From the NCBI RefSeq assembly GCF_021440195.1, contig NZ_JAJTSZ010000005.1:372001-436000 (forward strand): a stretch of DNA of 64,000 bases, read 5' to 3'. Within the stretch, counting starts at the first letter, position 1, and each line of letters begins with the position of its first letter. Of this stretch, positions 51,198-60,028 are shown in pieces. A program made the translations under genes and the position numbers. Below the pieces are notes generated by a model, which did not search any database, had not been told where the DNA came from, and saw nothing but the letters and a program-made list of their open reading frames with translations. The stretch comes from Dyadobacter sp. CY356 (lineage in GTDB: Bacteria; Bacteroidota; Bacteroidia; Cytophagales; Spirosomataceae).

Positions 51198-51686
51198 ATG
51201 GCGAAGAAAATATTAATCGGTCTGTTGGTCATTTTTATTTTGATGCAGTTTATCAGACCCGCGCGTAATGAATCCACAGCGATGTCGCCCAACGACATAG
51301 AAAAACATTACGAAACGCCCGAAAATGTGAAGTTGATATTAAATAAAGCCTGCCGCGACTGCCATTCCAATAATACAGTTTACCCGTGGTATGCTCAATT
51401 TCAACCGGGCGCATGGTTTATGAATGACCATATCGTTGATGGAAAAAGACATTTTAATTTGTCCGAGTTTGCTGCATATGAACCCAAAAAAGCCGATCAT
51501 AAACTGGATGAATTTTCGGAAGAAATTGAAGAACACGGTATGCCGCTTGAATCTTATCTATGGCTGCATTCAGATGCAAAACTTACCGACACAGAAATAA
51601 AGGAAGTTACGGATTGGGCAAAGGGAATCCGGAAAGAAATCCAGGCGAAAAATCCGCAGGCTTTTGTAAAGAAAGACAAAGAGTAA
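51198..51686 (+). CDS. Haem-binding domain (monohaem CXXCH) protein
   Basis: From the ATG at 51198 the protein has 162 residues, with an N-terminal membrane segment (KILIGLLVIFILMQFI). The haem motif CRDCH lies near residue 55, followed by NTVYPWYAQFQPGAWFMNDHI, characteristic of the Haem_bd family. It is expected to face the periplasm. A larger start at 51093 overlaps the preceding gene and is not supported. Confidence 0.88.
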   Translation: MAKKILIGLLVIFILMQFIRPARNESTAMSPNDIEKHYETPENVKLILNKACRDCHSNNTVYPWYAQFQPGAWFMNDHIVDGKRHFNLSEFAAYEPKKADHKLDEFSEEIEEHGMPLESYLWLHSDAKLTDTEIKEVTDWAKGIRKEIQAKNPQAFVKKDKE

Positions 51687-51698
51687 TAAAATAAATAT

Positions 51699-51745
51699 AA
51701 TTCCTGTAACATTCTATCTTTCTGAAAGATAACGTTACAGGAATT
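51699..51745. terminator. Bidirectional terminator between the haem-binding and cytochrome genes
   Basis: AATTCCTGTAAC (51699-51710) and its complement (51734-51745) pair perfectly, and a second small hairpin (TATCTTT with AAAGATA) sits in the loop. The flanks are A- and T-rich. It lies between convergent genes. Confidence 0.8.
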
Positions 51746-51746
51746 T

Positions 51747-53918
51747 TTAATTTACAAATACCTCGTCCATGAAAACCCAGGCTTTCTGACCTTTTCCCGG
51801 ATGCCATGACGGAAGTTTTGCAAGAGGTTTCGCTACAACTTTCAGACAACTTATTTCCTGAGCAGGAAATGAAAAATCGTAAACGAGGTTTTCAGAATTC
51901 TTTGTCGCTTTAATTGGCATTTCCGGTGTTATGACTTTCAGCAATTTCATCTGTTTTTCATCAGTCCCGCCCCAGACTTCAAGACGTACAGGCGGGAAAA
52001 TATAACTGCCGATATTTCGCAGCATACTGAGCGTTACGCTTTGCGCTTTCACAGGTTTCCTGAAATACAAATATGCCTGTAAATCATGATTCAGGTATCC
52101 TAGCCATTTCCCGCTTGATGTTGACTCATCACTTTTCACACCGTCGTTCAAAGTTTTATTTCCCTGCGCCGGATATTTCAAATCAGCTTTTGTAATCAAC
52201 CTCACACTGTCGGGTCGATAGGTAGATTTAAAGAAAAATTTCTCGACCGGCTTACTTCCATACCAACCTTTTTTGAAAGCTTTTGCAATTAATTTTGTAT
52301 TTTGAGTTACTGGAAAAGGTTTGTTATAAATTTGCGAAGTCGTACTATCCGGCTCCTTTCCATCCAGTGAATACCGGATAACAGTACCGGGAATCTGATG
52401 CTTCATACGAATTAAGGTATTTCCGGCAAGAATTGGATCTTCATTTTCGACAATTGGAGGATTCAGATTCAGCACCACGGTGTCGCCTGCAAAGCCCGTT
52501 TCGTAACTGATTTTAGAAGACTTTTTCAAAGTGAGCATTTCCTGCTTTGTCAGATCTGTATTCCAGACAAAGACATTTTTCAAAGCCGGAATTTCTGAAA
52601 GTGCCTGAATTTGCGGCAGTTTTACCTTCGTACCACTTATCGACAAACTTTTTAGTTTTGTTAACTTTTTCAATTCTGGTAAGGAAGAGCCGGTAATATC
52701 TGTAAAATTCAGGATCAGTTTCCGCAACTCGGTAAACTGGGAAATTTTTTTCAGATCTTCATCTTTCACAGGCATTTTACTCAGATCCATCGCGATAATC
52801 TGTTCTTTCAATGGTGATAACGCAGCAATATCTTCACTTTTAAAATTGGCGCGGTTATAAAAATTTACAGCTAACGCAGGAGATTCAGCTGCAACAGACT
52901 TTATCAGACGATAAGTTGAATTCAGCTCTTTAATTTTATCCGGACTTGCGGCACTGAAATCATATTTTTCTTCCGCCTCAGAACCTGCCAGAACATTTTG
53001 CGCATAACTATAAATCGGGTTTTGCGGACTGACTGATTTTACCATTTCATCAAACCGTGAACCGCCTTTTATCCACGCTTCCAGTAAAGCAATTTCATCA
53101 TCGGTAAGCGGTGCTTTTCCTCTCGGCGGCATATGTTTTTTGTCGTCCAGAGGCAAATGAACGCGGGTTAACAAAACTCCCAGATCCGCTTTTGTAGTAT
53201 CCCAGGGCGTTCCTTCCTTACCACCTTTTGCAAACAATTCTTTTGTCTGCATCTGAAGATTTCCTTTTGCTTTTTGTTCATTATGGCAAGAAATACATTT
53301 TTGTTCCAAAATCGGCTCAACCAGGTCGGTATAAACGTTGGCTTCTTCAAAAGTTACTTTATCGTTTTCAACAACGGCCAACTGCATCGGCGCAGTCAGG
53401 AAATCTTCACCATGTGTGATATTTCCACCTAGATGTCCGCCGATTAGAAGCATCAGAAGCAGGGAAACTGATATCAGTTTTGCAGGAAGTTTCCAGGGCG
53501 GCAAATATTTTTTGTAGCTATACCAAATGATACTGCATAGCGAAATCGCAATTCCAAGCCATTTATGCCATAAAAGCGCGTCTTTTTCGCAACCGTCTTC
53601 ACGCGATAATACAAAACCGGAGAAAGCTGCAATTGCCGCCGTAACTATTCCGATCAGCAAAAGTATATCTGCCAAATCTTCATTCCATCTGCTCGATTCT
53701 TTCTTTTCAACAAGGAGTATCCAAAAGGAATAAAGCATTAAAACGACCAATGGAAAATGCAAAACCAAGGGATGCATACGCCCCAAAGATTGCATCCACA
53801 CGGGCACTACAAATCGGTTTTCAAATAATAAAAGAAAAATTAAAAGGCCGTTCAGGAAGAAGGCAAAATTGTAAATCCATACCTTCCAACGGCCACTAGG
53901 TTGTGATGCTGACTCCAT
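51747..53918 (-). CDS. Membrane protein with DUF2231-like helices, Planctomycete-type cytochrome c motif and LRR/chitobiase-like repeats
   Basis: The 723-residue protein starts with about five membrane segments (1-165). A PSCyt1-like domain with the haem motif CISCH near residue 210 and MPPRGKAPLTDDEI near 265 follows. Then come leucine-rich segments (ELRKLILNFTDITG, KLKSLSISGTKV), a chitobiase-like segment (IRYSLDGKEPDSTTSQIYNKPF), and a C-terminal discoidin-like part. It is the last of three genes with the DUF1501 and DUF1553 proteins, starting right after the DUF1501 stop. It may tether an extracellular complex to the membrane; its substrate is unknown. Confidence 0.85.
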   Translation of the reverse strand: MESASQPSGRWKVWIYNFAFFLNGLLIFLLLFENRFVVPVWMQSLGRMHPLVLHFPLVVLMLYSFWILLVEKKESSRWNEDLADILLLIGIVTAAIAAFSGFVLSREDGCEKDALLWHKWLGIAISLCSIIWYSYKKYLPPWKLPAKLISVSLLLMLLIGGHLGGNITHGEDFLTAPMQLAVVENDKVTFEEANVYTDLVEPILEQKCISCHNEQKAKGNLQMQTKELFAKGGKEGTPWDTTKADLGVLLTRVHLPLDDKKHMPPRGKAPLTDDEIALLEAWIKGGSRFDEMVKSVSPQNPIYSYAQNVLAGSEAEEKYDFSAASPDKIKELNSTYRLIKSVAAESPALAVNFYNRANFKSEDIAALSPLKEQIIAMDLSKMPVKDEDLKKISQFTELRKLILNFTDITGSSLPELKKLTKLKSLSISGTKVKLPQIQALSEIPALKNVFVWNTDLTKQEMLTLKKSSKISYETGFAGDTVVLNLNPPIVENEDPILAGNTLIRMKHQIPGTVIRYSLDGKEPDSTTSQIYNKPFPVTQNTKLIAKAFKKGWYGSKPVEKFFFKSTYRPDSVRLITKADLKYPAQGNKTLNDGVKSDESTSSGKWLGYLNHDLQAYLYFRKPVKAQSVTLSMLRNIGSYIFPPVRLEVWGGTDEKQMKLLKVITPEMPIKATKNSENLVYDFSFPAQEISCLKVVAKPLAKLPSWHPGKGQKAWVFMDEVFVN

Positions 53919-55376
53919 TTAAGCAATAATTCCTTTTACCAATTTGCCAGCAACATCGGTAAGCCTGTAACGGCGTCCCTGATGTTTATAAACTAATTTC
54001 TCGTGATCCAAACCCAATTGATTTAAAATCGTAGCATGGAAATCATGCACATGGACAGGATCTTTTACAATATTATACCCAAATTCATCGGTTTCTCCAT
54101 ACACAATCCCAGGTTTCACGCCACCTCCCGCCATCCAGACTGTAAATGCCCTCGGATGATGATCACGGCCATAATTATCTTTTGTTAAAGTACCTTGGCA
54201 ATAATTCGTCCTGCCAAATTCACCACCCCAGATTACGAGTGTTTCATCCAGCAATCCTCGTTGCTTCAAATCTGTTATAAGTGCGGCAGAAGATTGGTCA
54301 ACATCCATACACTGGCCTTTAATCTCATTCGGTAAACCTCCATGACTATCCCAGCCCTGATGATAAAGTTGAATAAAGCGAACGCCTTGTTCGGAAAGCT
54401 TTCTTGCTAAAAGACAATTTGCAGCATAGGTACCGGGCACCAGACATTCCGGCCCGTACATTTTCACGATAGACTCCGGTTCTTTGGTCATATCCGTAAT
54501 TTCCGGAACGGCAGTTTGCATCCGATAGGCCATTTCATACTGCTGAATTTTTGCGGTCACTTCCGGATCTGCGAACTCGTCGAATGTATTTTGGTTTAAT
54601 TGTGAAAGTTTATCCAGCATTTTTCGCCTTTCTTCCCGGTTCATTCCATCCGGATCATTCAAATAAAGCACAGGATTTTCTCCGCTACTGAATTGTACGC
54701 CCTGATGAACCGAATCCAGAAATCCATTTGTCCACAATTTGGAATAAACGCCTTGTCCATTTCCCTTTCCTCGCGACAAAAGCACGCAAAATCCAGGCAA
54801 ATTCTGGTTTTCACTCCCCAAACCATAACTCAACCAGGAACCCATACTCGGACGATTTCCGACCTGTGCGCCGGTTTGGAAAAAGGTCAATGCAGGATCA
54901 TGGTTAATTGCTTCTGTATTAAGTGATTTTATAATACAAAGATCGTCGACGATCTTGGACATATGCGGCAACAACTCGCTCATCCACGCTCCCGATTTTC
55001 CATATTGGGCAAAGTTAAAAACTGAACCAGCAAGCGGAAATTTGGCCTGATTGGCTGTCATACCTGTTAGCCTTTGACCGGCACGAATGGATTCCGGCAA
55101 ATCCTGTCCGTGCATTTTGTTCAGCATCGGTTTGTAATCAAACAAATCAAGCTGGGACGGTGCGCCGTTTTGAAATAGATATATCACCCGTTTTGCTTTG
55201 GGAGCAAAATGTGGCAATCCAGCCATGAGCTCATTTACATCGCTTTCGCCGCCGCCTTTAAACATGTCAGGTATCAGCAAAGAACCCAGGGCTGCACTTC
55301 CCAATCCCAAACTAAGTTTGGATAAGAAATGCCGGCGGTTCGTATTTAAACCAAAATCAAAAATCGGTTTTTCCAT
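53919..55376 (-). CDS. DUF1501 protein with twin-arginine signal
   Basis: From the ATG at 55376 the protein has 485 residues; the longer frame starts at TTG. The signal has NRRHFLSKLSLGLGSAALGSLL, a twin-arginine pattern (Arg14-Arg15). DUF1501 signatures are VIYLFQNGAPSQLDLFDYKP, INHDPALTFFQTGAQVGNRPSMGSW in part, and VIWGGEFGRTNYCQG. The family is related to alkaline phosphatase/sulfatase folds. It is paired with the DUF1553 gene, an arrangement common in Planctomycetes and Bacteroidota, where a role in extracellular polysaccharide use has been suggested but not shown. Confidence 0.9.
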   Translation of the reverse strand: MEKPIFDFGLNTNRRHFLSKLSLGLGSAALGSLLIPDMFKGGGESDVNELMAGLPHFAPKAKRVIYLFQNGAPSQLDLFDYKPMLNKMHGQDLPESIRAGQRLTGMTANQAKFPLAGSVFNFAQYGKSGAWMSELLPHMSKIVDDLCIIKSLNTEAINHDPALTFFQTGAQVGNRPSMGSWLSYGLGSENQNLPGFCVLLSRGKGNGQGVYSKLWTNGFLDSVHQGVQFSSGENPVLYLNDPDGMNREERRKMLDKLSQLNQNTFDEFADPEVTAKIQQYEMAYRMQTAVPEITDMTKEPESIVKMYGPECLVPGTYAANCLLARKLSEQGVRFIQLYHQGWDSHGGLPNEIKGQCMDVDQSSAALITDLKQRGLLDETLVIWGGEFGRTNYCQGTLTKDNYGRDHHPRAFTVWMAGGGVKPGIVYGETDEFGYNIVKDPVHVHDFHATILNQLGLDHEKLVYKHQGRRYRLTDVAGKLVKGIIA

Positions 55377-55391
55377 CTTCGGTTTCTTTTC

Positions 55392-55483
55392 TAACCGCAA
55401 TAGTCGCTATGGGTTTCGCAATGGACGCAAGACAGGACTTCAATCGCGTCCATTGCGTAAAACCATTGCGCCTATTGCGGTTA
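55392..55483. repeat. Large imperfect palindrome between DUF1553 and DUF1501 genes
   Basis: Left arm 55392-55428 and right arm 55446-55483 can pair at about 32 positions, with blocks of 12 and 11 consecutive pairs at the ends. Both arms contain GCAATAG/GCAATGG words. It would form a very strong hairpin in the mRNA between the two genes. Confidence 0.75.
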
Positions 55484-55493
55484 AGTTTAGGTC

Positions 55494-57818
55494 TTAGGAT
55501 TTAGTGATCGTCTCTTCCATATTATACAACGTGTTAATCACCCGCATCAACGCCGCTGCTTCATTTTCTTTCACTTTCAATTCATGTGGATATTCTCCCA
55601 CATTCAAAATCTTATGCGCCTGATTCTTATTTTTCCCAATCGATGACAACTCGTCGTTATAATACTCCGTCAGCAATTTCATTTCCTTATCCGATGGTTT
55701 TCTGCAAACAATCCTCTGGAATGATTCTATAATTTTTTGCTCAGCAGATAAAGATTTCAGTGTCATTTTTTCCGCCAAAACTCTGGATGCCTCCAAAACA
55801 GCCGGATCATTCAGCATCACCAAAGCCTGCAAAGGTGTATTCGTCTTTGAACGTTTCACTTCACAATGATCCCGGTTACTAGCATCGAAAATGATCATAG
55901 ACGGCGGCGGAACGGTAAGTTTGATAAATGTGTACATTCCCCGACTGTATAGCGCGTCATTGTGGTCCTGGTTATATTTTGCCAGCTGTCCGCGCCCGGA
56001 AGTCGCTGCTTCCCATAATCCCTTGGGTTGATACGGTTTCACACTTGGTCCGCCGATTTTTGAATTTAACAATCCACTGCTGGATAAAACTATATCACGA
56101 ACTGATTCTGCTGGTAGACGGTAACGAGGTCCACGGGACAAATAAATATTATCAGGATCGAGTTTCTCCTTTTCTTTCGTCAGTTTAGCAGATTGTTTAT
56201 AAGTGCTGGAAGTCACAATTTGTTTTACCAACCGTTTGATATCCCAGCCATGATTCATAAAATCTACGGCCATCCAGTCGAGCAGGGCAGGATGGGTTGG
56301 CAATTCGCCCTGCATCCCAAAATCACCGGTACTTTTCACAATTCCCCGTCCAAAGAATTCCTGCCAGATTTGGTTTACAAAAACCCTGGCCGTTAATGGA
56401 TTTTGTTTGCTTGTTGTCCAAGTCGCCAATCCTAACCTGTTTTGAGGAATTTTGGTGGTATCAAATTTCATCACAGACGGAAGTCCGGAAGCGGTAACAA
56501 CTTTTCCGGGCGCGTCGTAAACTCCCCGGTTCAAAATGTGCGTCGCTCGTAAAGTATCCCGTTCTCCCATGACCGAAACCATTAATTTGCTGGTATCAGG
56601 CCGGTTTATAAATGTCAGTATGCTTTTAGCTTCCGCATCAGAAATCGTCATGATCGGATTTTTGGCTGGTTTTGTTTGAGAAATGTCTCCCTCGTAGCCC
56701 ACTTCTTTTGTATTGTTAAAAAATGCAAAAAGCCTGTAATAATCCTCCTGAGAAATCGGGTCGTATTTGTGATCGTGGCACTGGGCACATTCTACCGAAA
56801 GGCCCAGAATTCCCATCCCGTATGTTTTCGTTTTGTCAATATTATATTCAATCCGGTACTCCTCCGGAATCACCCCACCTTCTTCGGTGTATTTATGATT
56901 TCTGAAAAAGGCTGTGGCAAGAATTTGTTCTTTGCTTGCATTCGGAAGCATATCACCTGCAATTTGCCAGGTCAGGAATTTATCATAGGAAAGATTTTTA
57001 TTGAAGGCACTGATCACCCAATCCCGCCATGGCCATTGTGTACGAATTTCGTCATCCTGATAACCATATGAATCGGCATACCGGGCAACATCCAGCCAAT
57101 GAAGCGCCATTTTTTCACCATAAGTTTTTTGGCTGAGCAATTCATCAACCACTTTTTCATAAGCATTGGCACTGTTGTCGGCAGCAAATTTGTTTTGTAG
57201 CTCAATAGAAGGAGGCAGGCCAGTCAGATCGAGTGCTACCCGCTTTAACAAATGACTTTTATCCGCTTCTTCATTAGGCGTTATGCCCAGACTTTCCATT
57301 TTGGCAAGCGCGAAATAATCGATCTCGTTTTTTGGCCAGTCCTTTTTATCAATTTCAGGTATTTTTGGCAGAACAGGTGCAGCAAACGCCCAATGTTTTT
57401 CATATTTTGCACCCTGCTCAATCCACTTTTTCACCAACCCGATTTCCGATTCATTTAATAACCCCAGATGCGATTCCGGTGTCGGCATCTGTATTTCAGG
57501 ATCTAGGGAAGTTATTCTTTTATATAATTCAGATTGCTCAGGTTTACCCGGAAAAATGGCAACGGCTCCTTTTCCATCTTTCAGTTTTGCATATGCACTT
57601 TCCGCCATATCCAGCCGTAACCCTGCCTCCCTTTTATTTGCATCAGGACCGTGACAGGCAAAACATTTATCTGATAGGATCGGGCGAATATGAAAGTTAT
57701 AACTGACAACTTCTTCAGAAGATTTTTTGGTGGCACTACCGTTTTTTTGAAAACAGGAAACAACACCAACAACTGTGGTAAGAATAATTCCAGCCAATAA
57801 GAGGAGTCGCTTCTTCAT
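55494..57818 (-). CDS. DUF1549/DUF1553 (PSCyt1-PSCyt2-PSD1) cytochrome protein
   Basis: This 774-residue protein has a signal or lipoprotein-like N-terminus (VVGVVSCFQK). PSCyt1 contains haem motif CFACHGPDANKREAGLRLD; PSCyt2 (DUF1549) starts at ALAKMESLGITPNEEADKSHLLKRVALDLTGLPP in part; a second motif CAQCHDHKYDPI lies near 340. PSD1 (DUF1553) ends the protein (LATWTTSKQNPLTARVFVNQIWQEFFG in part, and SNRDHCEVKRSKTNTPLQAL). It forms the first gene of the DUF1553/DUF1501/cytochrome operon. Activity is unknown. Confidence 0.9.
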   Translation of the reverse strand: MKKRLLLLAGIILTTVVGVVSCFQKNGSATKKSSEEVVSYNFHIRPILSDKCFACHGPDANKREAGLRLDMAESAYAKLKDGKGAVAIFPGKPEQSELYKRITSLDPEIQMPTPESHLGLLNESEIGLVKKWIEQGAKYEKHWAFAAPVLPKIPEIDKKDWPKNEIDYFALAKMESLGITPNEEADKSHLLKRVALDLTGLPPSIELQNKFAADNSANAYEKVVDELLSQKTYGEKMALHWLDVARYADSYGYQDDEIRTQWPWRDWVISAFNKNLSYDKFLTWQIAGDMLPNASKEQILATAFFRNHKYTEEGGVIPEEYRIEYNIDKTKTYGMGILGLSVECAQCHDHKYDPISQEDYYRLFAFFNNTKEVGYEGDISQTKPAKNPIMTISDAEAKSILTFINRPDTSKLMVSVMGERDTLRATHILNRGVYDAPGKVVTASGLPSVMKFDTTKIPQNRLGLATWTTSKQNPLTARVFVNQIWQEFFGRGIVKSTGDFGMQGELPTHPALLDWMAVDFMNHGWDIKRLVKQIVTSSTYKQSAKLTKEKEKLDPDNIYLSRGPRYRLPAESVRDIVLSSSGLLNSKIGGPSVKPYQPKGLWEAATSGRGQLAKYNQDHNDALYSRGMYTFIKLTVPPPSMIIFDASNRDHCEVKRSKTNTPLQALVMLNDPAVLEASRVLAEKMTLKSLSAEQKIIESFQRIVCRKPSDKEMKLLTEYYNDELSSIGKNKNQAHKILNVGEYPHELKVKENEAAALMRVINTLYNMEETITKS

Positions 57819-58035
57819 TTATTATTACCTTAATTGTTTAAAATTCTGGTACAGCATTACCAAATAAAATATTCCAGGTTATAATTATACTCTAAATATT
57901 TTAAATTATTTTAATAAAACGAATAAAATGTCAGTTATGTTTTTGTTTATGAAAGTTATTCATAAACATTATACGTTGTTGACTTAAAAACGACTATGAA
58001 TATTTACATAAATAGTTAATTCAACATTATTTTAT

Positions 58036-58947
58036 ATGTCATTCCCTGATCAAAATACAATTACATTGGATGTTGTTTTAGAAGGACTTATGCGTCGTTA
58101 TCAAGACCGGGTGCCGGATGTTAATATAATCCTGACCGCTATGGTCTCGGAGGGGATTATTGAAAGCGAATCGGCCATCGAGAATGATCATATTGCTTTC
58201 AGGACCATGGGCGTTCCACAGCTTGGAATCAGCTCTTTTGAAAAAATATTTCAGCATTACGGATATGAAAAACGGGACCATTATTTTTTTGAAGGGAAAA
58301 AACTGGATGCCTGGTGGTACAGTCCGCCAAGAGAAACGGATCCAAGGATTTTTGTAAGTGAACTTCGGGTCGGCGATCTTTCAGAGGAAAGTCAGCGCAT
58401 TATCAAAAGTTATACTGATGAGGTTATCAATGATCCGGCTGATGATCTTGATTTGAATGATGGAAAAGCCGTTGATGCATTTCTGCACACACCGCTTTGG
58501 CGAACGCCCACAATAAGTGATTACCTGACTTTGTTAAAAGAAAGCGAGTATGCCGCCTGGGTGATTTACAACCGCTATTATCTCAATCATTTCACGATCA
58601 GCGTGCACAACTTGCCGAAAGGATATAATACAGTCGCTGATTTCAATACTTTTCTGGAAAAACACGGAATCATACTTAACACAGCCGGAGGAAAAATAAA
58701 AACCAGTCCGGATGGCGATTTAATACAAAGCGCAACCGTCGCACAGATGATCGAAGCCGAATTTGAAGGCGGCGAAACGTATGAAATTTCTGGTTCCTAT
58801 GTAGAATTTGCGGAAAGAAGAGTTTTGCCGGAATTTGCAAACCTGCCAGCGGATCAAATTTCAAGAAAAAATCGCCGGGATGGCTTTGAAGCTGCAAATG
58901 CAGATAAGATTTTTGAGAGTACTTATACTACGCAAACCGGGAAATAA
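58036..58947 (+). CDS. DUF1338 (2-oxoadipate dioxygenase/decarboxylase-like) protein
   Basis: The 303-residue protein has DHIAFRTMGVPQLGISSFEKIF (about 51-72, with His52 as a likely metal ligand), the conserved RDHYFFEGKKLDAWWYSPP, and LNHFTISVHNLP. Proteins of this family include the HglS/YdcJ type that converts 2-oxoadipate to 2-hydroxyglutarate with Fe(II). This member is shorter than HglS. Its last 15 codons are repeated at 59319-59363. The stop codon used is the first copy, so the gene is intact. Confidence 0.88.
   Translation: MSFPDQNTITLDVVLEGLMRRYQDRVPDVNIILTAMVSEGIIESESAIENDHIAFRTMGVPQLGISSFEKIFQHYGYEKRDHYFFEGKKLDAWWYSPPRETDPRIFVSELRVGDLSEESQRIIKSYTDEVINDPADDLDLNDGKAVDAFLHTPLWRTPTISDYLTLLKESEYAAWVIYNRYYLNHFTISVHNLPKGYNTVADFNTFLEKHGIILNTAGGKIKTSPDGDLIQSATVAQMIEAEFEGGETYEISGSYVEFAERRVLPEFANLPADQISRKNRRDGFEAANADKIFESTYTTQTGK
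58902..58946 (+). repeat. 45-bp direct repeat, copy 1 (3' end of the DUF1338 gene)
   Basis: This segment codes the C-terminal residues of the DUF1338 protein (ADKIFESTYTTQTGK region). It matches 59319-59363 with a single base difference (T914 against C). The intervening unit, measured from repeat to repeat, is 417 bp and holds the DUF2442 gene. Confidence 0.95.
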
Positions 58948-58948
58948 G

Positions 58949-59248
58949 TCAATCCAACAAAACGGATTTATCAAACAGAACATCTGGACAAAAATCCAGT
59001 GGTGCAGGAATTAATTTGCCATCAGTATCCAACATTTCAGCTACATTTTCCCAATATACGGTACGACCATCGGTTTTTGCTTTGGAAAAAGTATTCTCGT
59101 TTAAAATTTTATAATAAATACTGTCCTTCTTATCGAAATATTCTGATAGAAATTTTGAGAAATCGGTTAACCTGACTTGATCATCACTCCATAACGCTTT
59201 TATGGAAAAATTATCAATCAATATAATTTTTTGGACTCGTGGATTCAT
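58949..59248 (-). CDS. DUF2442-like protein
   Basis: This 99-residue protein has the DUF2442 layout: a first strand pair (QKIILIDNFSIKALWSDDQVRLTDFS in part), FSKFLSEYFDKKDSIYYKILNENTFSKAKTDG in part, and TVYWENVAEMLDTDGKLIPAPLDFCPDVLF in part. The Trp and the DG pattern fit the family. DUF2442 proteins often pair with DUF4160 in toxin-antitoxin-like modules, but no DUF4160 gene is present here. It lies tail to tail with the DUF1338 gene, within a 45-bp direct repeat. Confidence 0.8.
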   Translation of the reverse strand: MNPRVQKIILIDNFSIKALWSDDQVRLTDFSKFLSEYFDKKDSIYYKILNENTFSKAKTDGRTVYWENVAEMLDTDGKLIPAPLDFCPDVLFDKSVLLD

Positions 59249-59318
59249 TACTGTAATGGTTTGATTTCGTATTGATCAATGTATTCAATTTATACATATG
59301 TTACACCGTTGTTCATGG

Positions 59319-59363
59319 AGATAAGATTTTCGAGAGTACTTATACTACGCAAACCGGGAAATA
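59319..59363 (+). repeat. 45-bp direct repeat, copy 2 (orphan copy of the DUF1338 3' end)
   Basis: This copy is not part of any gene. It starts about 70 bases after the DUF2442 start codon. It reads like the end of the DUF1338 gene detached from it by the DUF2442 unit. Confidence 0.95.
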
Positions 59364-59474
59364 CTAACTATTTTAATCGAAGTAGTGGTACGGGCCTCTA
59401 ACTTATTGCTAATCAAAAGCGAATGCGTAAATTAGTATTAAATTAAATAATTTAAAAAATTATCTTATCCAGTC

Positions 59475-59651
59475 ATGGTTGTAGTTATTAAGAAAGATTC
59501 CCCGCCCACGGCAATTAAAGATGCTATGAAAGCAATTGAGGAAGACAGAGCTACCCGAAAAGGTTTTGATGCAAAAAAGTATGCAGGAAAAATCAAATTC
59601 CCAGTGGATGGTCTTACTTATCAAAAGCAAATAAGAGATGAATGGGAATAG
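59475..59651 (+). CDS. Small antitoxin-like protein upstream of the PIN toxin
   Basis: The ATG at 59475 opens 58 residues, MVVVIKKDSPPTAIKDAMKA to ...YQKQIRDEWE, too short for the usual ORF cut-off. Its end overlaps the start of the PIN gene by 14 bases, the arrangement of type II antitoxin-toxin pairs. The first part looks helical (TAIKDAMKAIEEDRATRKGF) and may bind the toxin and operator DNA. No DNA-binding fold was recognised. Confidence 0.75.
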   Translation: MVVVIKKDSPPTAIKDAMKAIEEDRATRKGFDAKKYAGKIKFPVDGLTYQKQIRDEWE

Positions 59652-60009
59652 AGTTTTAATTGATACGAATGCCCTGATCTATTTTTTCAATGGCCATCCA
59701 AAAGCAATAGAAGCTTTGGACCGAAATATTTTATACTTATCCGTAATCACTGAAATTGAACTTCTAAGTTACAATGGGCTTACCGAAGAAAGTATCAAAG
59801 GAATTAAGAAATTTTTGAAGGAGTGCTCAGTTATTGACGTGATTCCCAAAATCAAAGAATTCACAATTGACCTTAAAAAGGCGAAGAAAATTAAACTTCC
59901 TGATGCCATCATCGCCGCTACGGCTCAATTTCTCAAAATTGAGTTTGTAACTTTTGAAAAAGGATTTGTCAATGTTCCTAATCTGGATTTGGTGTTACTG
60001 GATTTTTGA
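59638..60009 (+). CDS. PIN-domain toxin (VapC-like)
   Basis: The 123-residue PIN domain has LIDTNALIYF (Asp9), SVITEIELLSY (Glu39 or Glu41) and LPDAIIAATAQFL (Asp89), the acidic triad of RNA-cutting PIN domains. The final motif reads VTFEKGF, where many VapC have T-D or N-D. It overlaps the 58-residue gene by 14 bases. VapC toxins cut tRNA or rRNA. The pair lies next to the DUF2442 unit. Confidence 0.9.
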   Translation: MNGNRVLIDTNALIYFFNGHPKAIEALDRNILYLSVITEIELLSYNGLTEESIKGIKKFLKECSVIDVIPKIKEFTIDLKKAKKIKLPDAIIAATAQFLKIEFVTFEKGFVNVPNLDLVLLDF

Positions 60010-60028
60010 TCGAGGATAAAATTCAAAA

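Noticed and set aside
51093-51686. Longer start of the haem-binding protein
   Set aside because: The extra 35 residues overlap the aquaporin gene in another frame and lack a signal-like pattern; the ATG at 51198 is followed at once by a membrane segment.
58902-59363. CRISPR-like array from the repeated 45-mer
   Set aside because: Only two copies, one being coding sequence, with a gene between; no spacer series and no cas genes.
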